Source of the DNA: Mermis nigrescens
Taxonomy: Eukaryota > Nematoda > Enoplea > Mermithida > Mermithidae
DNA: 64,000 nucleotides
Assembly (NCBI GenBank): GCA_036768485.1
Contig: JAVLUZ010000154.1
Span: 34,747,513-34,811,512 of the forward strand
Direction: 5' to 3'
Shown here: positions 1 through 52,900 of the stretch, in pieces
Numbering within the stretch: position 1 is the stretch's first letter
Layout: every line of letters begins with the position of its first letter
Notes under the pieces: generated by a model
Seen by the model: the letters and a program-made list of their open reading frames with translations, nothing else
The model's database searches: none
Told to the model about the DNA's origin: nothing
Translations under genes and position numbers: made by a program

Positions 1-506
1 ACATGCGTGTAAAATAGTGATTAAAAAATTTATTAGAAACTGATTATGGACGAAATTACTGGAGCAATGAATTATAGGTAGGCTATTCAGATTTTTACTC
101 GTATGTATGAACCTACAGAACAAACTAAATGTAGCTATGCGCGGACGTATGGATTGACAACATTATTCAGTATTAAGAATTTTCCCTGTTTTGTTTTAGA
201 ATTCTAATCTTAATCTATTTCTGCTGTGAAAAAATCGATTTAAGATAGAATCCTTACTTGAAAACCTCCTTCAAAATGAAAAGTTTTTCTGGGCGAAATC
301 TTTGAACAATGCGCTATACTGATATGATACGCATGATCATAATGTGTACATGCGTACCTAATTGCTAAAGTCTGATTATGAAAATAATGAAGAATTTCAC
401 ACTGCAAAATAAAATGCGCTTTCTTGTTATTGACTCTTGCCCAATATTGTACTGTTAATTCTGTAGTACACGAAAACGGAATACTAGCATGCAGTGCAGT
501 ATCGGC
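1..506. other. Upstream region of IFT172, no gene seen
   Basis: AT-rich sequence with only short chance open frames on either strand. I see no coding exon, RNA gene or recognisable repeat. The part nearest 507 is probably the distal promoter of IFT172, because exon 1 begins at 589. Confidence 0.5.
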
Positions 507-520
507 GTTTCCATAGCGAT
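507..520 (+). promoter_or_regulatory. Candidate RFX X-box of IFT172
   Basis: The 14-mer GTTTCCATAGCGAT fits the RFX/DAF-19 X-box plan of two imperfect inverted half-sites around a central AT. The first half (GTTTCC) is perfect; the second (AGCGAT) differs from the usual AGCAAC type at two places. It ends 68 bases before the proposed start codon at 589. In nematodes and other animals, intraflagellar transport genes are commonly driven by one X-box within roughly 150 bases of the ATG. Motif and position are read directly; the regulatory role is inferred. Confidence 0.6.
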
Positions 521-588
521 AAAGCACAATCGCATACTAAAGGTGACAATCGATTTTGTGTTTATCATCTTCATTTCACGTTCTGGAC

Positions 589-41742
<41,154 letters not shown>

Positions 41743-42102
41743 TATGAAGCGATATTAATACTGAACGGATACGCTTTATAGCTTATTTAATGTCTTGATA
41801 AATTTAGAACCGCATCGCAAATCTATCCCTTATTAAAAACTAGCTTCAGACTACTTAGCTATTAAAAGATTATTATTATTCTTTATTAATTAATCATCAA
41901 CAGTAAACGCTTCGTGTTTTGTGTCCAGTTGTAATAATGCTCATTCCATTCATTTCATCCTAAACAATTAAAATGGAATTTCCCGAAATTTTAGCTTACT
42001 TTTTTGCAGTTTAGCGTACACTAGACTAGAGTAGGGTTAACTTAGGCGATTTACTTTTAAAATGAGGGACGTTTTTGGAGACAGGGAGCGACCGTACTCA
42101 GA

Positions 42103-42460
42103 CATGCACAGCATGGGAATTCTAGGGGGATTTTAATGTGCATACGGTGGATACGCGTCAAAAACATCTTTCTGGCGTTTCTGTTGATGCTCTATCTTTC
42201 TGCAGCATAAAAACATAAAAAATTTCGAAAAAAATAAAAAAATCTAGTAGATTGAACAATAACATGAGTATAAGACGCGAAGCGCCGAAAATTTGACTGC
42301 TAAGCAAATAGATAGCTAAAAAACGCTTTAAAAAAGCACTTTTTCTACATGTTTTCAGGGAAATTTTGGAAACTTTTAAAAAATCGCCAATTCTGAGGGG
42401 GGGGTTAAAAGGATTTTGAGGGGGTAAATTTTTTTCTGGGGGAGGATGAAACCGCCTTAA
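42103..42460 (+). repeat. Dispersed repeat family R3
   Basis: Second copy of the family described at 20758-21118, with the same order of ATGCACAGCATG, GGCGTTTCTG, GACGCGAAGCGCCGAAAATT and terminal G runs. Confidence 0.75.
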
Positions 42461-43260
42461 AATGACCGTACTCCATCGGCCCATATACATAGTGAAATAA
42501 AGAATAATAATATAAATAAATAAATATAACTATTTTTTAACGATTTTTGGTTTTCACTTTATACAATTTCCATAAAAAATTTTCTGGCACTTCGCGCCGG
42601 ATATAAATTATTAGTTAGCTTTTTTGGCGGTCTGAAAGCCATACATTTGCACCAGAGACAAGTATTGATATGGTTAAAAAGGATTTGATGGCTTTTGCAA
42701 TTATTTATGAAGCGCAATGCTGCAGCTTCAACAGAATTTAAGCGAAAATCAGTGAAAATTTTCTTACAAGCTTCCTCTATGAAGTAGAGTAGGAAAGAAG
42801 TAGAGCAGAAATTCGATTAATTTAGTCATTCTTCAGTCTACGCTGGGAAATTATTCATTAATATGCTGACAGCATAAGCATTTTTAAATAAAATTTTCAA
42901 AAACTTCAAAATGTTTTGGGAAAATCGCTGCGTCATAAATTATTCTGAATAAATTTAAAGGTGCTGAAAAATTGCGAAATTGCGATAAGGTTATTTTGAA
43001 TATGAACGGCGGATTTTTATTACTATTTTTGAATATTTGCGATTTTTATTACTATTCTCTGATTTTTATTACTATTTTCGGAATATGTCGTCAAGTTTCA
43101 ACTTGCAGATGCAGATCATACTTAAGGCTTTAGTAGTCTACTTCGCTCTTTATTTGTGTCAAGCAGGATATATTGTATAATCTTTATCTTGATCCCGTCT
43201 GAGCATATAGAAAATTTTGAGGTTTATAAATTTTATGCATACAAAATGTTGCTAAAGCTA

Positions 43261-43362
<102 letters not shown>

Positions 43363-43675
43363 AAGTCACTGGCAAGGTTTGATACATTAAATTATTTTTC
43401 CATGTGCAAATGTCTATAGTCTGTTTCATTTATCCGAGAGCTTTTTCAACAAATCTTTTCCGAGGCTACAGTAACTCTATCTTCCCTACTTATTGTAGGT
43501 CACTCAGAGATCACTATAGCTACATAGGAAGGAAGGGTTTATCAAAAGAATTTCGTACGGCATAATTTATTCTCGTCTTCCAACAGATCATGCAATATGC
43601 GGATGGAATTCACGCATTCGGTTTGTCATAAATCGACCCTTAAACACAACAGACTAGCATTTTAAACATCGCCAA

Positions 43676-43750
43676 AAGCTTCCGCTTAGAGTAGTGGTAG
43701 AACGTCTGATTGTCGTCGAAGCAACAAGGGTTCGACTCCTGCTGCAAGAT
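43676..43750 (+). pseudogene. tRNA-like sequence (pseudo-tRNA or SINE head)
   Basis: The RNA polymerase III A-box-like TTAGAGTAGTGGTAG at 43686-43700 and a perfect B-box core GGTTCGACTCC at 43729-43739 are spaced as in a tRNA gene. The anticodon stem (around TCTGATTGTCGTCG) and the T stem do not pair well, so a working tRNA is unlikely. If read as a tRNA, the anticodon position would be GTC. It could be a tRNA-derived SINE fragment. Confidence 0.4.
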
Positions 43751-43905
43751 TTTTATTTAGCGCACTTACTGTAGTGTGTCACAGCACTGTTTAGGTGCTT
43801 GAATTTAGTCTATATGGACGGTTTGGTGCATTAAAAATGAAAGAACGGCGGCTGCTCGCCCCTACTCAACTTTTCTGTCGAGCTACAGTAAATCACCTAG
43901 TTAGG

Positions 43906-43909
43906 CATA
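43906..43909. repeat. Left target-site duplication CATA of the provirus
   Basis: CATA directly precedes the TGTAAAAG start of the 5' LTR. The same four bases follow the 3' LTR at 58695-58698. A 4-bp duplication is typical of Ty3/gypsy integrases and shows that this provirus inserted as one unit. Confidence 0.85.
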
Positions 43910-44329
43910 TGTAAAAGAGCGCAAATTTTAATGCATATATCTACCGTATAACGGGTTCAATAAAGATTATTTCTACCGTAACCCAAAATTTCGGCATAAA
44001 AACAGTTTTTCCATTTTTTATAACGTTCACAAGAATGAATCTTTTCAGACCCACGCACATAACTTTCGTCACTTTTTCGCTATCGGGAATCAAATATAAG
44101 TTCTTAGTTATATAATTTCTATAGAATGCTTTCTATATTCACGTGCTCAAATTAAGCTTCTGCCGATTCTCAAACGGGAATATTTCAGATAATCTATATA
44201 GAAAAAGTCGACCAATTACAAGAAGCCCGCCCAGATTTCTTATGATTATAAAATATGATGTTTTTAGCTAAAAGTGTTCTTTCTCTCCGAGCCGACTTGA
44301 GTCGGGAAGCTTTCTGAAGTATATTTGTA
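43910..44329 (+). repeat. 5' LTR, first part (420 bp)
   Basis: TGTAAAAGAGCGCAAATTTT ... to GAAGTATATTTGTA, identical in order to 58159-58578 of the 3' LTR. The Helitron interrupts it at 44330; the missing 116 bp resume at 48195. It contains an AATAAA (TTCAATAAAG) and a TATAAAA-like box upstream of the break, so the insertion probably separates promoter from transcript. Confidence 0.95.
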
Positions 44330-47300
44330 CTAGCAAAGAAAAATGCTCCGATGGAACAAAAAAGATGAATATACTTGGAATTGTGGATTATTATGGATGT
44401 AAAAGGAGGGGACTAGGAAAAATCTACCTAAAGTCGGAAAATCTGCTAAAAATCACACTTTCTCTAAGCAACGCAAAAAATCGATGTATATTCTGCGGCC
44501 AACAGATTAAAATAAATATTCAACCATAACAATGATTGAAACAGCAGCACGTTAGCTATGCAGTAGCTATGGGAAATGATATTAAGTAAACTAACAGTCT
44601 TCCAAGCCAATTGAATGAAATAGCAAACATCGAAGACAATTGAAGACATGGTTGGTTAAAAACAGTAGGAAACACGTAAGTTGACTTGAAACAGACTTAA
44701 TGTAGATACACTAGCATGCCCGAAACGATTGTGTGCACTAATCAATCGGCTCCTGCTTTGCTTGCTATAATGCTCATAAAACAAAACAACTTTAAATACA
44801 ATACCTCTTAGTTTTCTATCAATCAGGTGCCAGCAATTTAAAAAAGTAACCTTGATAGATTTCGTTTATACACTCTTATCTGAAACTTCGAACATTATTT
44901 AAAAAAGACACTTTTTTAGAGGCCGCAAAATATACATCGATTTTTTGCGTTGCTTAGAGAAAGTGTGATTTTTAGCAGATTTTCCGACTTTAGGTAGATT
45001 TTTCCTAGTCCCCTCCTTTTACATCCATAATAATCCACAATTCCAAGTATATTCATCTTTTTTGTTCCATCGGAGCATTTTTCTTTGCTAGTACACTACT
45101 TTTAATTAGCGTGATTTTAGTACATCAGTCAGTAAACACAATCAGTAACATGCCACAATAATGACAACAGTCCAGGAACGCGGAAACAATATTGTTCTTA
45201 ACATCAGCATTATCCTTTTTAAACAAGACAACCTTATTGACACCATCCATTTTCAAATTAAAACTGCATTAAGTTATTTCTTCTTAATGTGCAGTTCACT
45301 TATAATCAAGCACAAAAATTTAACCAACGAATTCACATTGCAAATCCTCACTCAATCAATACACAAGCACAATGTGTTGTGAATTTTGAAATTAAAAACA
45401 CCCAATTTTCAATTTTCAAATTGAAAATTGGATCAATTTTCAAATTGAAAATTGGGTCAATTTTCAAATTGAAAATTGGGTGTTTGAATTTGCGATGAAG
45501 AAAATAATCAAAAGATAGTCACTTGGTTTATTTAAGCCGAGTAATAAAATAACGACCGTCGACCAATTCCAAACTAAACGCAACTAATCTGATCACTATG
45601 AAAAAGTTTTGAAAAATGAGCTTGCTAAGCGAGAGTTGTAAACCAAGAGAAACTTAAAGTTAAAACCTACCATTAAATTATGAGAGAATTATAAAAGATT
45701 TTAAACTTCAAGAAAATGGAAAAGGCGGGATGTTGGTAAATTAGAAGGCAAAGATTTTCGGCAAAAATTCAAAAACTTCACGCAAATATCAAATGTAAGG
45801 AACACTAACGCTTTGATTTGGTAGTAAAATAAATTTGTAGTATAGACTACATATTAACAACAAATGAATAGTGCAAACTTTACACAACTACTAGGTGTAG
45901 AGAATACTAACAGTTTACGGCTTATTAATGTACATGATTACAATAAAGCTGTGTATCTATGTCGACTTCTGTGCACAGTAGTGTGATTGCTGGTTCATTT
46001 TAAACCACTTTTGCAGGCAATTTACATCAATTAAACGATAGCTCTCCATGTGCAAGATTTTGTGAAACATATTATAAACACGGCTAAGAAAGATTTGACT
46101 TTAATGCAACCCATTTAAGACAAAATTACATCTCTTCAATGATCTAAGGACACTTGAACATAATTTTTAAATCACTTTAGATTACTTTTGAGGGTAAACA
46201 AACTCACTTAATTGATGTCTCACATATGAATCCTTGAAAATTTCTTGACTTCGGTTACAAAGTCTCTGCAAGTCTATCGAATTAGGGTTAACACGTAACG
46301 TAAACTTTACACAAACACATAGCGTAAAGAATATTTTAGTCGGATTCGTAATTTTGATATTGCTCCGATATTTCTTTCAACATTTATGGAAAAATGAGTC
46401 TCCATAATGTTTTAAAGACAATAAACATTAGGTTTAAACCACTTTGCAATACTGCTGAGTGTAAGCAAGCGCGCCCAATTGACGTATATATTTCATTCCC
46501 TGTAAATTTTTATATCTCAGGAAAAAATTTCGATTTTTGCAATGCTATAGAACAAAGGCTAACATGCAGTGTAAAAAATTACTCGGATATTATGATCAAC
46601 ATTCATGAAAAAATTATGTCTCTACAATGGTCTGAGGACATATAAACAATGAATGTAAACTACTTTACATCACTGTTGGATGTAAACAAACGCGCCTACG
46701 TGACGTCTCATATTTGATCCTTTGAAAACTTCTAGACTCCAAGAAAAAATTAGGTTTCAGGAATGCTCAAAAACGAAGATAAATATATATGTAGTGTAAA
46801 CTTCATGTAAACACCTAGTGTAAAGAAGATTTTAGTCAGATTCGTAATTTTGATATTGTTCCGATATTACGATTAATATTTATGAAAAAATTAAGTCTAC
46901 ATAATGTTCTATGGGCAAACTAACAATTGGTGTAAACTACTTTACAACACCGTAGAGTGTAAACATATGCGCCAGACTGGCATATCAAATTTGATTCCTG
47001 GTCCATTTCTAGACTTGATAAACGTGTCCCTGACTCGTAACCGGAGAAGCAAGCAGAAAAAACAAGACAGAAACGCATTTAAAACTCCAAATTTTTGACT
47101 TTACACTCGCTAAATATTAATGTATAGACAATTTGCTTTGACATGCACCCGATATAAAGCACTTTATTTTTATTCTATTAGACTTATCCCGACTTCTGGA
47201 CGGAGAAAGTGGCGAACAAAAAACGCAACAAAAACGTATTTTCCACCATTTAGAACACTGTAAACTTTAAAATTCCGTACCGAACTCCCCATTGAGTTTA

Positions 47301-48194
47301 AAGAAATTCGGTTTGGTACAATTTGTAGCTTTTAAATCGTAGTACATTCCTGTGTGCCAAAATTCTGTTGCAAAAATTATTTGGCATGATTTATCAATCA
47401 AACTTCGGAAAAAACGTGTTTTTTAGCCTATTTTTACCTCTGATTTCGAACTTTACACCCCCATAAATAACTCAATATTGCGTTTTTTTAAATGCGGTTT
47501 GCTGCGATGTTTAGCCCCTGTGAGGCACTTTATTAATGCTGTCTTCGATTTGCACTGACTCATAAGCGGAAAAATTTGGCAGAGAAATCTTAGTTAAAAT
47601 CCATTTTTTTACACCATCCACTAGAGTGTAAACTTTAAACCCCAGGATCTAACTCACCATAGAGCATAGAAGACTTTGCTTATATGCAGAATGTAGCCCT
47701 TGATCCGCTCTACATTTCTGTCAGAAAACATTTTAAAAACCTCATAACCGGAGTTAGTATCGGACATAGGAAGGTTGAAAACTCGACCAAAAAGTGCTTT
47801 TTCACCCCCAGATTTTCGCACTCTTTACACTGCCGTTCGATAAATAATGCGAATTTCAAAAAACAAAAAAAGTGTCATCTGTAGAATTCATCCCTCTATT
47901 ATCCTATTCTGTTCAATCCTTCGAGTCATCAATACTCAGTTGTCCACATGCCGCAGTAAAAAGGTCCCAAAATTTGTCCTATGTTATAACGTTACACAAA
48001 AACTTTACACCTTCTTTACACAGTCAATTTTGAGTTTCAAGAAAAACAAAAAAACACGGGCAGCGAATTTTTTTATTATCTGTCTTTTAAAAAAACCGCA
48101 CCTTCCAGAAGTGTCCCGTTATAGCTGTAGGGGGTGCCCAGGTGTTGGGGGTACCCAAGTATATTATAGGTACGCGCTAACGCGCTACCTATGA
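44330..48194 (-). mobile_element. Non-autonomous Helitron, copy 2, inside the 5' LTR
   Basis: A 3865-bp inverted copy of 3130-6997, almost identical throughout. On its own strand it begins TCATAGGTAGCGCG (at 48194) and ends CTAG (44330-44333), with the same hairpin and 10-nt spacer. The uninterrupted 3' LTR reads TTTGTATTACGA at this point, so the insertion separates A from T with no duplicated base and no loss. It must be younger than the provirus. The 171-bp inverted 3'-end duplicate is at 44921-45091 and the palindromic tandem repeat at about 45405-45485. Confidence 0.93.
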
Positions 48195-48310
48195 TTACGA
48201 TATGATTAACGGCATTCTTGTTTTAATAAATTCTGTTTATTAATTGATCCTTGTGTGCTATAAGCAAAGTGAACATCATTATAAGCCAGACTAAGTAGCA
48301 GCGTCTTACA
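48195..48310 (+). repeat. 5' LTR, second part (116 bp)
   Basis: TTACGATATGATTAACGGCA ... GCAGCGTCTTACA, equal to 58579-58694. Adding 420 and 116 gives 536, exactly the length of the 3' LTR. It ends in CA, as LTRs do, and contains an AATAAA. Confidence 0.95.
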
Positions 48311-48376
48311 CTTGTCGAGACATAAACAGGACCGCGTTGCGCCTTATTCAAAAAAAATCACCGCTCGAGCTCGTCA

Positions 48377-48460
48377 GATATCACGGACGAAAACGAAGAT
48401 ATCACGGACGAAAACGAAGATATCACGGACGAAAACGAAGATATTACGGACGAAAACGAG
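48377..48460 (+). repeat. 21-nt tandem repeat in the gag leader
   Basis: Four head-to-tail copies of GATATCACGGACGAAAACGA+A. They lie in the same frame as gag, open from 48326, and would encode acidic heptads D-I-T-D-E-N-E. There is no ATG between 48326 and 48593, so whether the repeat is translated is open. Confidence 0.9.
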
Positions 48461-48592
48461 GATATCGCCGACCCACGTACGTTATCAGAAGAATTTGGTG
48501 AGTTAGTGCGCAAGGCAAAAGAAAATCCGAGTAAACGTAGAACGAGAAGTTATAAAGGCGATTTTGAGCATCTTGGCGATTTTAACAAAAAT

Positions 48593-49927
48593 ATGAATAA
48601 TCAGTTAGCGGATATTCAGGTTCTTTTACAAGAAACGGTAGAACAGGTTAGGGATTTATATAATGGTCGTCCTATTTCGCAAACCGTTTGTACTTTAAGA
48701 CCGTTTAGCGGGGAACCAAGTGATGTGAACTGGACAGAATGGGAGCGTAAATTTTCTAGAACATCTGTTTTAGCGGGGGCGGGTGAATTGCAACGAAAAA
48801 TTGCCCTGCTGCCAGCTTATTTACGCGGAAATGCTTTGTCTGTCTATAACGAGCTAGAAAAAAGAAATCCACAGTTACGTACATGGGATGAGTGGTCTGC
48901 GGCTTTTCTAGGTAGATTTCCTGATAACAGGCAAATGGATGTAAAGTACGAGCAGTTAGTGGCTAGGAATCAGCATGAAAATGAATCTGTGATTGAATTC
49001 GCTACAGAAATAAGGCGATTAGCTAAGCGCGCATTTCCTGGATGGAATGCTGATGGGGAAAACGATAATATCGTGAAAAATCATTTTATGAACCGATTAT
49101 CTCCTAATATTAGGCGGTGGGTGCAAAACGCGGAACCAAGAACGTTTGAAGATGCTGTAATCGAGGCAGAAAAACAAGAATTACGCGAAAAACAGTGCAC
49201 CGGAAATTCAGTTGAAACTTTTTCTGGCACGGTAGGACAATTAAATAGCTTAATACAAAAACTAAATGCGGTCAGCTTGTCAAGTTCTACTTCGTTAGAT
49301 GCGAACCAAAATTATAGCCCAGGCTCAGCTGAATCTAGTTTGGCTTTAGATTCGCCGAGAAAGAAGTCGGATTTTTCTCGTCAAAACGGATTTCAAAGTT
49401 ATAATCAGCGTGGTGGATATGCACAAAATTATCGGCGAGGGTATCAGCAAAACCGAGGCTATAATAATTGGTCCACTGGGAACTCAAATAGAAGTGGCTC
49501 TGGGGCCCCAAATAACACTAATCGAGTACATTTTTATGGGAGAACCCCTGACGGCGTAGTGATTTGCTCTAGCTGTGGACGTACGGGACACTACCGCACG
49601 GCTTGTCCGCATTGGCAAGGAAGTCAGAGAAATCAGTTTTCGAGTACCATGCGTGATGTACAGCGCAGTGGTCCATCTCGGGGTCGAGTGTCAGACAACC
49701 GGGGTGCTTCGAATGCTCAGGTTACTGGGAATGTCCACCCAAGAACAAGAGTAGTTAATACAAATTTTGAGGTCAAGGGGGACAAAGGACAAAGTGATAA
49801 GACAAAATCATTGGAAGAGGAAGAAACTTTTGACCCATTTAATTGCGATGATGCTGAAATGGCTCATTTTTACGCTGACGCTGATTATAACCCCCGCCTC
49901 TGTCCGATCGGTCCACTTAAAATGTAA
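48593..49927 (+). CDS. gag: Gag of the LTR element
   Basis: Structural protein that packages the element RNA. From the first ATG it has 444 residues; the frame is open upstream to 48326 and includes the acidic 21-nt repeats. The middle has a retrotransposon Gag capsid-like region (WTEWERKFSR ... LPAYLRGNALSVYNEL ... WDEWSAAFLGRFP). The C-terminal part is rich in Gly, Asn, Arg and Tyr and contains one zinc knuckle, CSSCGRTGHYRTAC (about 49564-49605). A strong splice donor (TTG|GTGAGT) sits at 48498 inside the open leader. The stop at 49925 is 10 bases before the ATG of the next frame, which is in another phase, with the two frames overlapping upstream of that ATG. Confidence 0.88.
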   Translation: MNNQLADIQVLLQETVEQVRDLYNGRPISQTVCTLRPFSGEPSDVNWTEWERKFSRTSVLAGAGELQRKIALLPAYLRGNALSVYNELEKRNPQLRTWDEWSAAFLGRFPDNRQMDVKYEQLVARNQHENESVIEFATEIRRLAKRAFPGWNADGENDNIVKNHFMNRLSPNIRRWVQNAEPRTFEDAVIEAEKQELREKQCTGNSVETFSGTVGQLNSLIQKLNAVSLSSSTSLDANQNYSPGSAESSLALDSPRKKSDFSRQNGFQSYNQRGGYAQNYRRGYQQNRGYNNWSTGNSNRSGSGAPNNTNRVHFYGRTPDGVVICSSCGRTGHYRTACPHWQGSQRNQFSSTMRDVQRSGPSRGRVSDNRGASNAQVTGNVHPRTRVVNTNFEVKGDKGQSDKTKSLEEEETFDPFNCDDAEMAHFYADADYNPRLCPIGPLKM

Positions 49928-49937
49928 AAATAATGAG

Positions 49938-52900
49938 ATGCGTCTTAATAATCAGAAAGCTCAAAAAGCGTCAGTCTTTGAGGGATCACCAAAGGGCAGA
50001 AAATCTCTCAACAGAAAAGTTCGGCAATCTGGCTCGTTTAAAAAGCGGAAATTTGATAAAAAGCGATCGTGCATGATAAAAAGCGAAAAACGTTTGCCGA
50101 ACTGGGAACCTAAACGGACCACGGATTTATTATATGCTGCAGCAAGCAGAATTGCGAGCAAAATTGCAAGCAAAAAGACGCACAGTGAATTGAAGGTACC
50201 TAAAAATATTTCGAGCCAGCGCAATCAAATAGAAATTGCTCAGAAAGGAAGTGCTAGTGGTAGGGTGACATTAAGCAAGGTTAACAAAAACGGAAAAGCA
50301 AACCGGTTTTTCGGGAATAAAATTAAGTCGAAAATGCTGTCAGAGAAATCGGAAAAACGGGACATAAAATTGACATTTCCAAGTGCGTTTAATTTTTTAT
50401 TTCTGAGTATGTTCGGATTAATTTTCAATGCAGCCGCCGAACCCTATTATCAATGCGGAATGTCACGTGGGGGAAGAGCCCTACATGTGCCTAAGTACGT
50501 CAGTTGCACACCTCCACATTTGGGACGACCAGAACAAAAACTGAAGTTAAGCATGTGGACACACAAAAATAAGCTTGACCAAACTGAAGCTATACGATGC
50601 ATCGTGAGAAATCGCACGATTTGCACTAACACTGGATTTTTCGGTTCTAAAGGTATAATTAGCGATGAAACGGACCAAATATTGATAACGCCAACAATGT
50701 GCTTACAAATTTGGGTTGATAGAACATATAACAGCATACCATTAGTTGAATTAAAAAGCGGAGTCTGGGTATCGAATAATAGTTTGCATGTAAAGTACAA
50801 GTGGTGCTGTGCGGATACTTGCGAATCAGTTACTAACATCCTAGTAGAAAAAGGCGTAATAGCAACGGCTGATAATCAGACGACGATCAGTGATTTGGGG
50901 GATACCGGTGGTTGTCCACCCAACCGCGGGTTCTGTTTGAATCCCTCGGGAACCATTATCTGGAACACGACGATTTTCAAAAACTTTTGTCCACTAGAAC
51001 GCATAGGAAATTATACTGGACGTATGATTAGGAAGCATATTATTGTTGATGCGGCTCAGGCAGCCTTTAAAGTCAAACATCTGGTGAAAATATGTAATTT
51101 ATCTTCAGCTTACGTAACTGAGCAGGGACCGATTTTACAATTTTATGGTAATAATCCAGAATTATATTTTGACGGTAGTAAAGAATTTGAAAAGAGTGGA
51201 AATGGGTCAGAAATTTTTACAGATTCAGACCCTTTGAACGCTAAATTTCAATTTTTATACGACAAAATAATCGAGCAAGAATTTCAGCTTTATCGTGCTG
51301 TTTGGTTAGAATTATGTAAAACAGCAAATAGACAATTAAGAATGATATGGCAATTGTTGAAATTAGACCCAACGTTAGGCGCAAGAGCACTATTATTTAG
51401 AAATGATATCACTGCATCATTTGCGGGGCAGGTATTAATGGTTTGGGAGTGTGACCCTATTCGCCCCGATAAAATTTATTGGGATTATCAAATAAATAAA
51501 ACGTGCTACGCGTATTTGCCGATTTTAGTAGGTAATGTCACAATGTATGTCGTTCCGGGCAGTCATGACGTAATAACGATGTCCCCTGTTGTCGACTGCA
51601 ATCATCATATAATAGGCATTTATTATGAAACTAACGCTGGTTGGAGAACGTCCTCAGGACCAATACACGTTACTCAAGTACCGTTTGACGTAAGTTGGAA
51701 GGGAAGTCAAGAAATAATAAGCTTTAATAAACCCTCAATGTTTCACGATCAAAAAGCAGGAATCATATCAACGTTCGGACTAATTCGTAGTTATTCGTAT
51801 AAAGTCTTACAAATTGAACAAAAATTAGAACGTCTTTTATCATATACGTCGAGTCTGACTCTTGATCCTGACATAGTATATAACACATTATCTGGCAGTG
51901 GAACCGTTCTAGCGAATGCTATGACCGGAGCATCAATGACGATAGAAAATATAATTTCAAACAATGGGAAAACGTTTTTCTCTGCCTTAACAAGCCTGAT
52001 TTCGGGACCGTTACAATTAATATTAAATATAGTAGTTATAGTCGCTACTATTGCTCTTATTGTATTATTCTTTTGGTATTTTCTGAAGTTCTTGCGTTAT
52101 CGTGTTAAGAAAAGAAAAAGACGGAAACGTAGCAGTAAATCCGTGAAAGAACGGGAAAATTTAAGAAGGCCTTCAATTCTAGACATTCAGACTGCTAATA
52201 ACATTGAACTAAAAGACAGCAATGAAATCGTCCCAGAAAATGATAATTTAACAGTAACCAATCTGTTAGTCAAAACTTTTTCGTCTTTACTAAAAAGCGA
52301 AAAATCTGAATTTGATCATAGTACTTGCATGGTGACAGCTGACAAAAATGAAAAAGAGCGTTGTCCGCGAATAGATGTATGGATCAATGAGGATATCGAA
52401 AAGCCTATAACAGCACTTATTGATACTGGATCAGACATCACGCTTATGAGGCAAGATTTTTGCAAATCTCGTGGTTTAAACATCGAACCACCTTTTGTGC
52501 ATCGAATCATCACCGCAAATTGTGGGACATTATCAGTAGTAGGTACTGTATGGATAAAGATAGCTTTAACTAAGCAAGCATCAGTTTACGGGCGAGCAGA
52601 ATTGATACGCGTGCATGTTATCGAACAATGTCCTTCTAATTTTATCATAGGGACAGATTATTTACGCCGATTTGCAAAAACGGATATACAATGGAAAAAC
52701 ATGCAAATAGACTTAGGAACTATGATTATACCCATGAAAGACGATCTTTACTTATCCGATACTACAAGGGGAGCTGTGATAATATCTAACACTGTCGAAA
52801 TTCCTCCGAGAAGCATATGTTTAATCTCAGCGCATCTTCATCCGCCCTATAGACGATTTGACTCTTTAGTTTTTGAACCCTACCCAAAATTTGCTGAAAA

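Noticed and set aside
43676..43750. A functional tRNA-Asp gene
   Set aside because: A and B boxes are good but the anticodon and T stems do not pair.
49767..49937. Start of the env-pol frame at a TTG codon at 49767
   Set aside because: The frame is open there but overlaps gag; the first ATG is at 49938. A frameshift from gag remains possible but no start codon exists at 49767.
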